Source: Macrostomum hystrix
Taxonomy: Eukaryota > Platyhelminthes > Macrostomidae
NCBI GenBank assembly: GCA_950097015.1
Contig: CATNEN010000014.1
Span: 62,001 to 126,000 of the forward strand
Length of the DNA stretch: 64,000 nt
Direction of reading: 5' to 3'
The number at the start of each line of letters is the position of its first letter. Within the stretch, counting starts at the first letter, position 1. The translations under genes were made by a program, and so were the position numbers. The notes beneath the pieces were generated by a model, which did no database searches, was not told the DNA's origin, and saw nothing but the letters and a program-made list of their open reading frames with translations. Shown one piece after another: positions 43,044-55,025 of this stretch.

Positions 43044-45460
43044 ATGTAATGTAATCGTCTGTGTACGCTATGTACATTCTCGCATGTGCAACGTGCTGGG
43101 GTGCGAGTGCGCGCCACGCCAAAACTTTCAAATAAAATACTGCTTAGGCCGTCTCTCATTGTCTCAGTAGACCAGTAAATCTTCAGTAAGTCCAACTTCA
43201 GTAAGTCCAACAAAGAAAATGCTCTTTTACCGCCTAAGTTTTCCGACTCTGCAGATATTGATGTGAACATGTGGCTGCAGATGTTCAAGCTGGACTTCGC
43301 TGCTGATTCCGACTGGGACGACAGGAAATTGGCGTCCAAAATCAAGTTGCTAATGAACGGAGAAGCTCTTGTGTTCATCTGGGACCTGAAGGACGACCAG
43401 AAGACGAGCTACAAAAGCATCAAGGAGCAGCTGACGATTTTCTACAGCAGCAAGGAGAATGCATTCCGCGCCATGACTGAGCTGGAGTAAGCGACAGCCA
43501 GTAGAGCCTCTTAGAGTGCTTCGCGCTCAAACCTGCTGTACCGCAAATCCCACCGAAACCACAGCCAAGAAATCAGAAATAAGGAGGGGAGACACCGACT
43601 GCTGACGCTGTTACAAGGGAACATCCGAGAGTCGTTGCTGAAGCAGTCCGACTGCGATGGAATCAGTCCTGAGGCGCTGGCGGACCGCGCCACAGCGCTG
43701 GAGAGCATCGGCTGCAACAAAGGCGCCTCCACGACGTAGCGGCAACTACAGCGGCCAATTCGATGACAGATCAGCTGGCGCGCATGCAGGAGAAACTGAC
43801 GGAGCTGGCCGCCACATGTTGCGACCATCGGCATGCGAGGAGAACAGCGCGGTGGAGGAAACCGCTGGTCAGCCCTGCCGCTGGCTGTTTGACACCGGCG
43901 AGCCGGTGACCCTCGTATCCAATGCAAATCCCCGAGCTCTCGGGGTTGAGGCGCAGCTCCACCCGCCCGTCAGCTTGCCTGTCGGCATCGACGGCTGGCA
44001 CCTAGAGTCACGAGCGTGTGCGTCTCTGACTGCCCAACTCGATGGCTTGCCATATGTCCTACATCAAGTGGTGAGCCCGAGTCCAGCCCGAGTGCGTCCT
44101 ATGCATGGATACCATAAGCGGATGAGCATGGAATTCAGTGCGGACCTTCCAACGGGCTACATCCATTTGGGACCTGCCTGCATTCAAATCCTGCCCGACT
44201 GTGGCTCTAAGCATGCGTGTCGCGTGGTGCTAACTGCTGTGATCGCCAGGGTTGCTAACACCTTGTTGATTCCGGCCCGCAGCTGCATCATCATCCATGT
44301 GAAGGTCCCTTCGACCATAGAGCAAGGCCGGCTATTCGAGCCACGACGAGAGATCGCTGAAAAGACAGGGCTGCTTTCCAACAGGGTGCTGGCTGTCTCA
44401 TACTCAGACTCTGCCAGTGGGCATCTGCAACCTCGGAGCGCACCCGGTGGGGCTGTACGAGAACCAGACGATCGGCAGTTTTGATTCGGTCGAGCCAGTG
44501 GAGCCAGGAAGCTCCTATCTCTGCGAGGAGTCCGACTTCAACATTAACCCGGCGCTGAGTGAGTCACAGCGCGAGTGCGTGGAGCACTGCTTCGAGGACG
44601 CGAGCAGATATTCGCCAGCCACGAGTTCGATCACAACGCACAACGCACCTGCTGTAGCACGAGATTAACCTGGAGCCCGGAAGACACATGGTTAAGCAGC
44701 GTCAGCGAAATTTCCCACTCAACTTTCGGCAGCAGGTCGACGACAAGATCAGCGAGGTGAGGTATCACGGCATCATTGAGCGTCGTGTAGCCCGCAGGCC
44801 AGCAACCTGCTCGTTGTACGCAAGAAAAACAATGACATTCACATCTGCACAGACTGGCGAGCCCTCAACTCGTGAACTGTCAAGGATACGTACCAGCTGC
44901 CTCCGCTGTCTGTCGGGCTGGATGTGCTGGCGGGTAGCAGTTGGTTTAGCCCGCTGGATATTCGGCAAAACTTCCTCCAGGTCTAGATCAGAGAGCAGGA
45001 TCGATACAAGACGGCCTTCTACAACACCCTAGACCTGATGCAGTACAAGAAGCTCGGGTTCGGCCTGTGCAATGCGCCTGCAACCTTCCAGCGGATCATG
45101 GACCTGACGATGTGCGGCCTGAACTGGTCAGAGGTGCTAACCTACATTGACGACCTGATCCTATTCAGGGCTGAGGACGTGCGCCGACTCGTCGGCATGC
45201 TGGGATTCTACCGGCGATTTTTTTCGCACTTAACAAACGTCAGCCAGCTCCACCTGGTGACGCAGAAGGGTCATCAGTTCGATTGGACAGCAGAGTGCGA
45301 GCTGGCCCTGCAGAAGCTGAAGACGGCGCTGTCATCCCTGCCAGTTCTGCGACTACCCGACTTATCTAGGGAGTTTCAGATGAGCTGACAGCAGTGGCGT
45401 GGTCATCACCGGTGTCCTAAGCCAGTTTCAAGCGGCTCTACAGACCTGGCCAAGACAACA
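43044..45460 (+). pseudogene. Second Ty3/gypsy remnant (LTR end?, gag, protease, RT)
   Basis: 43044-43168 looks LTR-like (starts TGTAATGTAATCG, has CAAATAAAA, ends TCTCA). The gag frame 43263-43490 reads MNMWLQMFKLDFAADSDWDD and LLMNGEALVFIWDL. A protease motif LFDTGEPVTLVS is near 43890. 44417-44668 is the pre-RT linker. The RT reads FRQQVDDKISEV, GFGLCNAPATFQRIMD and TYIDDLILF (catalytic YIDD retained), then jumps by deletion to GMLGFYRRFFSHL. RNase H opens and is lost where LINE L1 copy c begins at 45461. Stops and frameshifts throughout. Confidence 0.8.
43181..43211. repeat. Tandem duplication CTTCAGTAAGTCCAA
   Basis: Two adjacent copies just before the gypsy gag region, in the leader after the putative LTR. 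Confidence 0.8.
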
Positions 45461-45579
45461 TTGACTTACTTGACTTAGCGGCAGGGAGCCTCCATGACGG
45501 ACGCAGCGAGGAGGCGGCCGGTGCCGCCCATATCGCTAACCCCTGGCAGCCGGACGGCCTCCAGCGAGGCGGTGCCGCT

Positions 45580-48500
45580 CAGGGTGGTCCGTCGGTCGGT
45601 TCCGCCGCGCGATCCCCCTCGCCATAGGCTGGGAAGAAATCAGCTCGGCCGGTGTCCCGAAGGAAGTGGGCGAGCTGTGGAATGTTCTCGGACAAGCAGG
45701 CTTCGACAAGGGTCGGCGCCGGCCCGAGATGTTTTAGCCTTGCCCGGGTGAAGGCCGGGCAGTGGCAGATGAAATGCTCGGCGTTTTCGCGTCCGGAGCA
45801 GCAGAAGGGACACGGTTCCTCCGGCACGTGGCCTTGGAGGTAGCGGTGTCTGGTGAAGCAGCCATGTCCCGAGAGGCCATGGTGGCTGCTCTCAGGTCTC
45901 TGCGATTTAGCCTAAGTAAGGCTTTACGCAGGTTACTAGAGGGGGTTGGCACCGCAGCCCTGGACTGGCGACAGTTCAGGGTGCAAGACCACCTCCTCCG
46001 GTGTTGGGTCTCCATCCAGCGGTTGATGTTGGAGTTGACCACAGAAACGGGGATCGGGGCCTCCGGGCCCGGGCCCAACAGGGAGCTGGCTGCGCCAGCC
46101 TTTGCAAGCTGGTCCGCCATCTCATTCCCTGTGAGCCCGGCGTGCCCAGGGATCCACATCAGCTCCACCTTGTTAGACTGTGCCAATCCGTTTAACTGGG
46201 TGTGGCAGTCTAAGGTGGTTCTGGAGCGAGAGGTGCAGCGGCTGAGGGCCTTGAGAGCTGCTTGACTGTCGGAGTGAAAGAAGATCCTTCGTCCAGTCAG
46301 CTGCCTCTGGCGCAGTTCAGCCGCACAGAGACTGATGGCGAGCATTTCGTTTTGGAAAACGCTAGAGCTCTTGCCACAGTGTTGGGAGTGGGTCCAGAGG
46401 ACCTCACCACCCGAGGCGACGCACACTCCGAATCCCGATTTGCCGTTCATCAGAGAGCCGCCAGTGTAGCAGTGGACCGCTGGGTCATCATAGTAGTCCT
46501 TGACCTCATTGCGAGGGAGGATGCTAACCTTGTACCTGTGGCTCCGTAGTAAAGTGGCCGGGGCCCCGTCCGAGAGGATGGTGAGCCCTCCACACTCGCC
46601 CAGAGTTTTCAGGCAAAGGTCTGAGTGAGGCAGAAGGGAGCGCTTCGGGAGGGCTCGCACGTTCTGGAAGGAGATCCCCGCATCTAGAAGACGCCGGATG
46701 GACTTGATAAAAATGTCAATGGGTGTAGCGTTGAGGAAGGCATTCATGCCTTCGAAGGGAGTGGAAGGTGGGGCGCCCAGCGTCATACGACAAGCTCTGC
46801 CCTGCACCCTATAGAGCGCCTCCAGGTTTTTCTGGATGCCCATGGCACCGGCCGGATGAGGCCAGCGTACGCAACGGACGGTCTGATGATCGCCGTGTAA
46901 ATCCACCAAAGGTTCTTGGGGGCTAGCCCCCAAGTGGTGCCCACTGCACGCCTGACTTGCGCCAGTATGGCCAGGGCCCTCTTGGCCTTTGTGGTGATGT
47001 GCGGGGTCCAGTTAAGCCTATGGTCTAGCAGGAGACCAAGGCATCTGACCTGCTTTTCCATGGCAATATTCTTGCCATAGAGAGTCAGAGGCTTAATGGT
47101 CCAGAGCAGTCTGCTGGTAAACATAACCGCAACGGTCTTGGACTCAGAGAGTCGGAGCCCGCATTGGTCCGCCCAGCGCACCGCCCTGTTGATAAAGCCC
47201 TGAATGAGGTCCCTGGTGGTTTCCGCCGAGGGGCCCGCGCAGATGGCGGTCACATCGTTGGCATATCCCACCTTCAGGACCGGGTCAGGACGAGTGCTTT
47301 TCAGCAGCTCATCCATGACAAGGTTCCACAGCAGCGGAGTAAGGACGCCGCCTTGGGGCCCTCCTTTTTGGACAGGTACAGAGAGCGACCTGCCATCGAG
47401 GTGGGCCACCACGTGGCGATGCCGGATCATGTACATGACCCAGCGAATGAGGTGGGGATGAGTGGCCCTGGAAATTAGGGCCCTCTCAAAGGCTTCGAAG
47501 ACAACGTTATCGAAGGCCCCCTCGATGTCAAGGAAGACGGCCAGCGAAACCACTGCCCAGCACTGCCTTCTCGAGAGTCTCCACGATGTGGTGGAGGGCG
47601 CTCTCCGTGGACCGGCCCGCCCGGAAGGCGTGCTGGTTTGGGGAGAGCGGAGCCCACCCTAGCTCTACAGTAAGAAGGCGCCAGAGCACCAGTCTTTCCA
47701 TGAGCTTGAGGCAGGTGGAAGTCAGGCTTATCGGGCGATAAGACTTGACCGATCGATAATCGCCTTTGGCGGGCTTCGGGATAAAGACGACCCGGGCTTC
47801 ATGCCACAGCGCTGGCACATAGCCCAGCACGATGCAGGCCCGTAGAAGTATGCAGAGGAGATGGAGGAAGCGGCCATTTTTAACCGCTTCATGCAGAAAG
47901 GCCGGATAGATACCATCTGGCCCAGGTGTTTTATAAGGGTTGAATGATTTTGCCGCGCGAGCGATGCGGTCATTCGTAACAAGTGACTGAGCCAGGCCCT
48001 GACCACCACGCGAGTGGTCGTCTGGGCCAAAGTGCGCCGGTACACTCGGGAAGAAATGCCCTAGCATGAGCTCGAGCGCTTCGATCGAGCCATCAGGCTT
48101 TTTGATCGACGAGAGCTTTGAGAAGCGGTCGTTGGTGAGCGCCTTTACCACGCGTGCCGTGGGCCGCGAGCCCTCGAGCCCTTCGCAGTATTGACGCCAC
48201 TTGTCCGCTTTTGCCCTTCTGACCCGGCCTTTAAACTCGTGGATAGCGCGAGTATAGGCCTCTTTGTCGTCGGGGTCGTGCGAGATTTTCAGCTTCCTCT
48301 GGAGAGCCTTAGCTCGACGTCTTAGGATTCCGAGCTCGGGGTTCCACCAGGGGCCGATTTTTTGCCTTTGCAGGCTTTTAGCGGGCAAGCCGTTTCATAG
48401 GCCTCAGTGATGACGCCGCCCAGCAGGGCAGCCACTTCATCCAGGTCCTGCGTGGTTGCCATGGCCATGGAGGGGTCGGAGTCCCGAAGGCCCTCATGCA

Positions 48501-49241
48501 GCTTTTGGCTGAACGTGGGCCAGTCGGTGTTTCTGACATTACGCCTCCAAATAGGCTTTTGCTTCTTATCGGGAGTACCGATGTTGAAGCGGATGAAACG
48601 GTGGTCCGAGAGTGAGCTTTCGGTCTCCCACACCTCCCACCCCAGCACCCTTGGGAGGATGCCGGGTGAGGCCAGGGTGACGTCCAGCACCTCGGCCCAC
48701 CGCCCATTGTCGAACGTGGGCGTGTTGCCCACATTGCAGAAGTTAAGAGGCGTGCGGCTAACGAAGGCCAGGAGCTCTTCGCCACGGGCATTAATTTTAG
48801 AGCTACCCCAATGGGTGTGATGTGAGTTCACATCTCCCGCGAGGAGCAGCTCAAAGTTACGTGCCCTGGCGAAATCGCAAAGGGTGACGAGGGTTGACAA
48901 CGGGGGCATCGCCTGCCAGGTAGGCGGATGCCACGAGGGTCAGCTTGTTGGGCACAATATGTGCAGATTGAATGACGCAGATGTCCCCGTTAGAAAGATC
49001 GGGTCTCATCCACGCATTTAAGGCTTTTGCAGCATAGATGAGATCTGGGGCGGACAGAGTCTTCCATGCAAAAGCAGTCATAGCCAGCAGGAATGTTACT
49101 TGGCTTGTTTTTCGATAACCAGGGCTCCTGCACAAGTACAAGGCCTGGCATCATGCGCTCTGTCGTGCGCATCAGATTGACTGACGCTGCCACGCAGTGC
49201 TGGGTGTTAACTTGCAGACATGATATCCCGGGGATCATCAT
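45580..49241 (-). pseudogene. L1 ORF2 of copy c, with catalytic substitutions
   Basis: Endonuclease: LVLVQEPWLSKNKPSNIPAG, LLLAGDVNSHHTHWGSS, LSDHRFIRFN. RT: GPDGIYPAFLHEAVKN, YRPISLTSTCLKLMERLVLW, AVFLDIEGAFDNVVFEAF (first catalytic Asp present), GPQGGVLTPLLWNLVMDELL, then VGYANDVTAI, where the YADD box has become YAND. RNase H: the first catalytic Asp is lost (CYTGGS in place of FTDGS); QNEMLAI, HSDSQAALKAL and NEMADQLAKAG remain. The C-terminus has CPFCCSGRENAEHFICHC. Frameshifts occur near 49.1, 48.9, 48.35, 47.54, 46.85 and 45.8 kb. It is the best template in the window for the L1 consensus. Confidence 0.88.
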
Positions 49242-49954
49242 GCAGGCAGAGGTCTACTTGGAGGGGACTCAGCCAGAAGGCGGTCCTCCTCCTCCGGGTC
49301 GACGTCGGTAGCCATGGGCTCCTCAGTGCCCCGGCCCCGAGCCAGAGGCGGGAACTCGACGGGGGTCAGCCGCCCAGTCCCCACCCCCGGCCCCGAGCCC
49401 AGGCCCAGAGTCTCCCTCAACCGATGCTAACAGCGCTCCCTGGGCCGTGGGAGGGGCGCTCGAAGGGCCCTGCTCGTTAGAGCTGGGCACCATAGAGGCC
49501 TCCCCCATAGCCCTTGGTTGCGGCGCCTGCCCCGGTGGGCCACCGCGCATCTCACCTCGGAGGTTCGCACCACCTCGGAGGCCCGCTGGAGAAGGCCCCG
49601 GCGCTTGATGGCGCGCGCGGAGCGATGCTCAGAGCTGCCGGCAATGGCGCGCTCTGGCCTTTTTTGGCGAGACGACTGGGCCCTGCCCCCGGTTCCAGCC
49701 TCGGGGTCCGAGGACCCTTCAGTGGCCGAAATGGTGGTGGGCCCGGTCTGACCCCGGGTTTTGTCGGCCTCGAAGGCGAAGATTTTGGTCTTCCACAGAC
49801 CGATGCAGATGTTTGCGCCATCTGGGTAACGGCGTGTCCATTGCTCGGACAGGGCCAGAATGGCGGTGAAGCCGGTGCCGTCGGGGCGCAGGATCGTGCG
49901 GTGCACGATTAGGCCCGCTGTCGGGAGCTCCCGGTTCATCGCGATGAGGCCCAT
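49240..49954 (-). pseudogene. L1 ORF1 of copy c
   Basis: It contains MNRELPTAGLIVHRTILRPD, GTGFTAILALSEQW and GANICIGLWKTKIFAFEAD, the conserved block also found in the plus-strand copy. A Pro/Gly/Ser-rich tail is spread over two frames. It gives no clear CCHC knuckles. ORF2 begins at about 49241, so the two frames abut or overlap by a few bases. Confidence 0.6.
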
Positions 49955-50070
49955 GCGGAGGTCCTCAGCGCTAGTGACGACGCTTTTCGGTCGAAAATAC
50001 GGTGTCGTTTTGTCTGCGGCGGCTCGTTCTCCCGGAGGAAAGCGAGGTCGGCCGCCCAGCTCTGCGTGGG

Positions 50071-50171
50071 CTTGACTTACTTGACTTAGCGGCAGGGAGC
50101 CTCCATGACGGACGCAGCGAGGAGGCGGCCGGTGCCGCCCATATCGCTAAACCCTGGCAGCCGGACGGCCG
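50071..50171 (-). mobile_element. LINE L1 3'-end stub (copy d)
   Basis: About 100 bp almost identical to 45461-45560, including the TTGACTTACTTGACTTAGC tail. It is severely 5'-truncated and lies directly against the 5' end of copy c. Confidence 0.9.
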
Positions 50172-50364
50172 CTCAACATGTTCAACAACCCATGCCAGCA
50201 AGTTCAAAGATTCTTACCGAAACTGAAAGTATTCTCGAGGTCTTCAAAGGAAAAGGAAGATAGATTAACACCGTAGACATTACTGTAGCAGCTTGAGCTT
50301 GTAGGAGAACTTTGACAGTTGAAAATTCTGTGGTTGAAACCACAGCAAACGAACTTATGGAGAA

Positions 50365-50765
50365 AAATACAACAGAGAGGGATTGCCTCTCGCACCACGG
50401 CCCCTAAGTTCGATTCCACGGCGAGGCCACACCTATTTGGGGCGGAGCTGCGGAGAGAAGGCTTTGGGGCTTGTCGTGTAATTTACGCCCTTGAAGGCCA
50501 ACCTCAAAGACACAGTGAAATGTACGAGTACACTGCCTGACGATGAGAAAGTCATGGTGGATGTACACATCGATGCAGTGAGCGTATGCCCGCGTACAGT
50601 ATCTGTGTGCGTGTGTGCTCGTGCAGGAGTCAGCGAAATGGGCAGAATTGCCTCTCCTCGATGGCTACGGGTCTAAGTAGTGTCACCATGTGCCATGTGT
50701 GATGTACTATTGCCCACAGCCCTCCTGCAATTATTATTATAATTGCCTGTGCAATAAAAAAATAA
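50365..50765 (+). mobile_element. tRNA-derived SINE, copy B
   Basis: It shares the body of copy A from TTGCCTCTCGCACCACGG through the B box (AAGTTCGATTCC), GAGCGTATGCCCGCGTACAG and GGAGTCAGCGAAATGGGCAG to CCCTCCTGCAATTATTATT. The A-box end is degraded or truncated. There are small insertions relative to copies A and C. No target duplication recognised. Confidence 0.85.
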
Positions 50766-53462
50766 AGAAAGTTGAGACAAAACGATTTTTCCAGATCTCA
50801 GTTTTTAGCTTCATCTGACCTGCACAGATTTAGTGGGGTGACGAAAATTAATTTTAAATTCGAGTATCTGAGAGTGGACTCGCGAGTCTACAACTCCGAG
50901 ATGCGACTTGACAGAGCTCTGGAATCTGAGCTCTTGCTGGATATTGTTTCCTTCCAGGTCTGTTTTCTGCTTTATACAATAAAATTGAACTTAAGCGAAT
51001 AAATATTTCGATTTTTTGCTGGTAGATTTCAATTAAATCTAGATAAACGAAAAAATATTTTGCCAGCTCGTTTGAATGATATTACGAGCGTACATGCATG
51101 AATAGAATTTTTACTTGCTAATTGAATTAGAATTATGGATTAGATTCAGTAAACAAAATTATGAAAAATGGACGAGTTGGTTTAAATACAAGGATATAAA
51201 TTCACATTTCGCATTTCGCATTTCGATTTCACATTTTGGTAAGCTGATTGTTGGCCTATCTCAATTTTAATGGAAACGAAGTAAAGGAAAACTTTCGGCT
51301 AACGCTACTACGGCTACTGTAAATATAATATGAGAACTACACAACTTCAAGACCAGATTATTTAGCATAATTATTCGTTTATTCTATTCATTCATTTAGC
51401 TTTCATTTTTCTTCAATTTTCGACATTTAGTCTGTTTAGCTTTTGTTTTAGTAGAGAGTTTAAAATGAACTTAAACTGCAGTTTAACTTCAATTTAAGTT
51501 ATACTCGTACGCACCCATAGTTACTAACTATGTTCACAATTTTAATTCCCAGTAAAAAATGGTGTACAGAATTATATCAAGCCTTGCGACTAGTAATAGT
51601 ATAGTAATAGTATAGTAATATACTATTGTAATAGTATAGGGCCTAGCCTTATATATATAGACATATAGCTAGTCATTGACTCTAAATTATTAATCCTCTA
51701 AATAGTTAATCAATCCTCTCTTAATTTTCAAATGTTTTGTCTTTGTGAATCTGCATGTCTGTCTGTTATCTCAATATATTTTCCTAGAGTTCTCAGTTCT
51801 AGTAACTCAGCATTCATCATCAAAAGGAAATCAAAAATTATATTCCAAGAATGGCTAGGCCTAGGCCTATAGGGCCTAGCCTTATAGGCCTATTTTAATT
51901 ATGAAATTTATAACTTTAAGATCCCCAAAAGGCAGAAGTGTCACTCTGTCAGTTAAAATGAGTAGCTGCCATGTCCCTTCTATTGGCAAAAATTATTGAT
52001 TGAGTAAAATACTGACAACTTATCTATTTAGTATAGTTTCTGGTTGTTAGTAGTGTTCTAGGGGTAATTTAATATTCTAACAATCTAACATTTTATTTTC
52101 TTAATGCCACCAAAGTTGTCCTTGTGTTCTCTCTGTAATTATTAGTCCAAGGATATGATGTCACCAAAGTTGCTACAAGGCCATAGTCATAAAAGTGTGA
52201 GTGTGCGCCGGAACAATTTTTTGCCTCTCCCAAAATTGTGTAGGGCCTACTGTGTGCACAAAAACCCTTGTGTGTACCATGTACAAACACAAAAACCCTT
52301 ATGTGTGCCAATGTGCCCCCATCAATACCTGTCTTATGACAATAAAAGATTTTTTATAGCATAACAACAATTTTGTGCAACGTATTCTTTTCACTAAGCC
52401 CTACCCCTAAAATGTTTTTAATATTACTATCTGGTATAGACATTTAAAGAATACAGGCATACACAAGACAAGAGTCACAAGATGTCAATGAGATAAGATT
52501 ATTACGGCTGATATTGGTTATCTTATAAGAAATGTTGATCATTAAACTGGAAATAAAAATTTACAAGTTTTAAATTAAAAAATTATTTAAAAAACACAAA
52601 AAACCAAGCAAATGGCAAAAGAAAGTACAAAAAAGAAAATGAAAATATTAATTTTTTTTTGTAATTTTACAAGAAAAGAGTGTTATACCAGATAAAACAA
52701 GAAATAATGTATTTTAAAAAGTAGCCACTTACATCATTACATGGGTAATGCTATATGTGGTGCCTACGGCCATGCGCTAGTGTCCTCTGGTGTGTGCCAT
52801 ATGCACCAGAAATTTGTTAATTGGTGCCAGAAAATTCAGCACAAACTGCCACTTTCCTGACTACGGCTACAAGGGTATTTTAATATAATGTCTAAGAAAT
52901 TTGAATAAAAATTCCACTAAGGTTATTATAAGCTTTCTTAGAATTAGTCTCTGTAAATGTAGTTTATGTTTGAGCAATAAAATCTGGGTAGTGTATTTAG
53001 TTAGTCTGGTTGCATATTTAGTTAGCTTGGGTATTGTATTTAGTTATTCTTGTAGCAAATTTAGTTAGTCAACATGTCATGTTTAGGTATTCTAGGTAGC
53101 GTGTTTAGTAATTCTGGCTGATTACTTTATCACTGTATGTTTCTGTATATTTATCAATACAGAAAATTTATAAAGACTAAAAGAACACTTCTGAGTATTG
53201 TATTCGAAGTTTGAATCAAACAAGGTAAATCAACCTTTCCTCATTCTAAGTCATCTATATTTATATTAAATTTTAGTCAAGATAGCAGAAAATCAATAAA
53301 AATGTGATTCTTGTAGTAAAGTAAATTGAATGGATTAATTCTTCAGAAACATTGGTTTTTAGTTGGTCAACTAGCATGTTTTGCCCCCCTTCGGGGAGCA
53401 GAAATATTTTAAATTCGTATTGTATATACTTTTTAGCAGCTGTATTTTCAGCTTTTTAATCC
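50766..53462. other. AT-rich, no recognisable genes
   Basis: Simple sequence only: an imperfect TAGTAATAGTA run at about 51588-51640, GGCCTA-rich stretches at 51640-51660 and 51850-51895, and a short direct repeat of CAAAAACCCTT near 52258-52302. Confidence 0.5.
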
Positions 53463-55025
53463 TACAATGATCCCCCAGTTGACAATGTTCCCCCAGTTGA
53501 CAATAATCCTCCAGTTGACAATGATCCCCAGTTGACAATATTCCGCAAGTTGACGATGATCCCCCAGTTGACAATGATCCCCAAGTTAACAATGATCCCC
53601 AAGTTTAAAATGATCCCCCAGTTGACAATGATTCACCAGTTGATGATGATCCCCCAGTTGACAATGATCCCCAGTTTAAAATGATCCCCCAGTTGAGAAA
53701 GATCCACCAGTTGATGATGATCCCCCAGTTGATGATGATCCCCCAGTTGACAATGATCCACCAGTCGACAATAATTCCCCAGTTGACAATGATCCCCCAA
53801 TTGATGATGATCACCCAGTTGACAATGATCCCCCAGTTGATGATGACTCCCCATTGATGAAGATCCCCAGTTGACAATGTTCCCCCAGTTGACAATGATC
53901 CCCCAGTTGATGATGATCACCCAGTTGACAAAGATCCCCCAGTTGATGATGTTCCGACAGGTGACAATGATCCCCCAGTTGACAATGATTCCCCAGTTGA
54001 CAATGTTCCCCCAGTTGACAATGATCCCCCAGTTGATGATGATCCCCCAGTTGACAATGATCCACCAGTCGACAATGATTCCCCAGTTGACATTGATCCC
54101 CCGATTGATGATGATCACCCAGTTGACAATGATCCCCCAGTTGATGATGACTCCCCATTGATGAAGATCCCCAGTTGACAATGTTCCCCCAGTTGACAAT
54201 GATCCCCCAGTTGACAATATTCCCCAGTTTACAATGATTCCCCTAGTTGATAATGATCACCCAGTTGACAATCATCCCCCAGTTGACAATGATCCCCCAG
54301 TTCAAATTGATCCCCCAGTTGACAATTATCCCCCAGTTGACAATGATCCCCCAGTTGACAATGATTCCCCAGTTGATAATGATCACCCAGTTGACAATGA
54401 TCCCCCAGTTGACAATGATCCCCCAGTTCACAGTGATCCCCCAGATGATAATGAACCCCCAGTTGACAATGATCCCCCAGTTGACAATGATCCCCCAGTT
54501 TACCATGATCCCCCAGTTGACAATGATCCCACAGTCAACTGGGGCCATGATCCCCCAGTTGACAATGATACCCCAGTTGACAATGATACCCCAGTTTGCA
54601 ATGATCCCCCAGTTGACAATGATCCCCCAGTTGACAATGATCCCCCAGTTGACAATGATCCCCAGTTGACAATGATCCCCCAGTTGACAATTTTCCCCCA
54701 GTTGACAATGAAGCCCCAGTTGACAATGATCCCCCAGTTGACAATTTTCCCCCAGTTGACAATGATACCCCAGTTGACAATGATACCCCAGTTTGCAATG
54801 ATCCCCCAGTTGACAATGATCCCCCAGTTGACAATGATCACCCAGTTGACAATGATCACTCAGTTGACAATGATCCCCCAGTTGACAATGATCACCCAGT
54901 TGACAATCATTCCCCAGTTGACAATGATCACCCAGTTGACAATGATCACTCAGTTGACAATGATCCCCCAGTTGACAATGATCCCCCAGTTCACAACGAT
55001 CCCCCAGTTGGGCATGATCCCCTAG
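53463..55025. repeat. Minisatellite A, 18-bp unit (about 87 copies)
   Basis: The unit is CCCCCAGTTGACAATGAT, with variants such as GATGATGAT for GACAATGAT and single-base indels near the left end. Because the unit is six codons without internal stops in most registers, five of six frames are open over long stretches (PPVDND, MIPQLT, IIVNWG, SLSTGG, HCQLGD). This generates spurious frames up to 263 codons on both strands. The right two-thirds is more regular than the left. Confidence 0.97.

Larger units (their letters stand above)
45461..50070 (-). mobile_element. LINE family L1, near-complete copy c (minus strand)
   Basis: From right to left it holds ORF1 (49954-49240), ORF2 (49241-45580) and the tail, which reads CGCTAAGTCAAGTAAGTCAA on the minus strand at 45461-45480. 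Its 5' end abuts, with no spacer, the tail of another L1 stub at 50071. It truncates the gypsy element on its left. Confidence 0.85.

Noticed and set aside
50535-50560. CTGACGATGAGAAAGTC in SINE copy B as a hammerhead core
   Set aside because: It has CUGANGA, GAAA and GUC but no room for stem II, and copy C has lost the core; judged coincidence.
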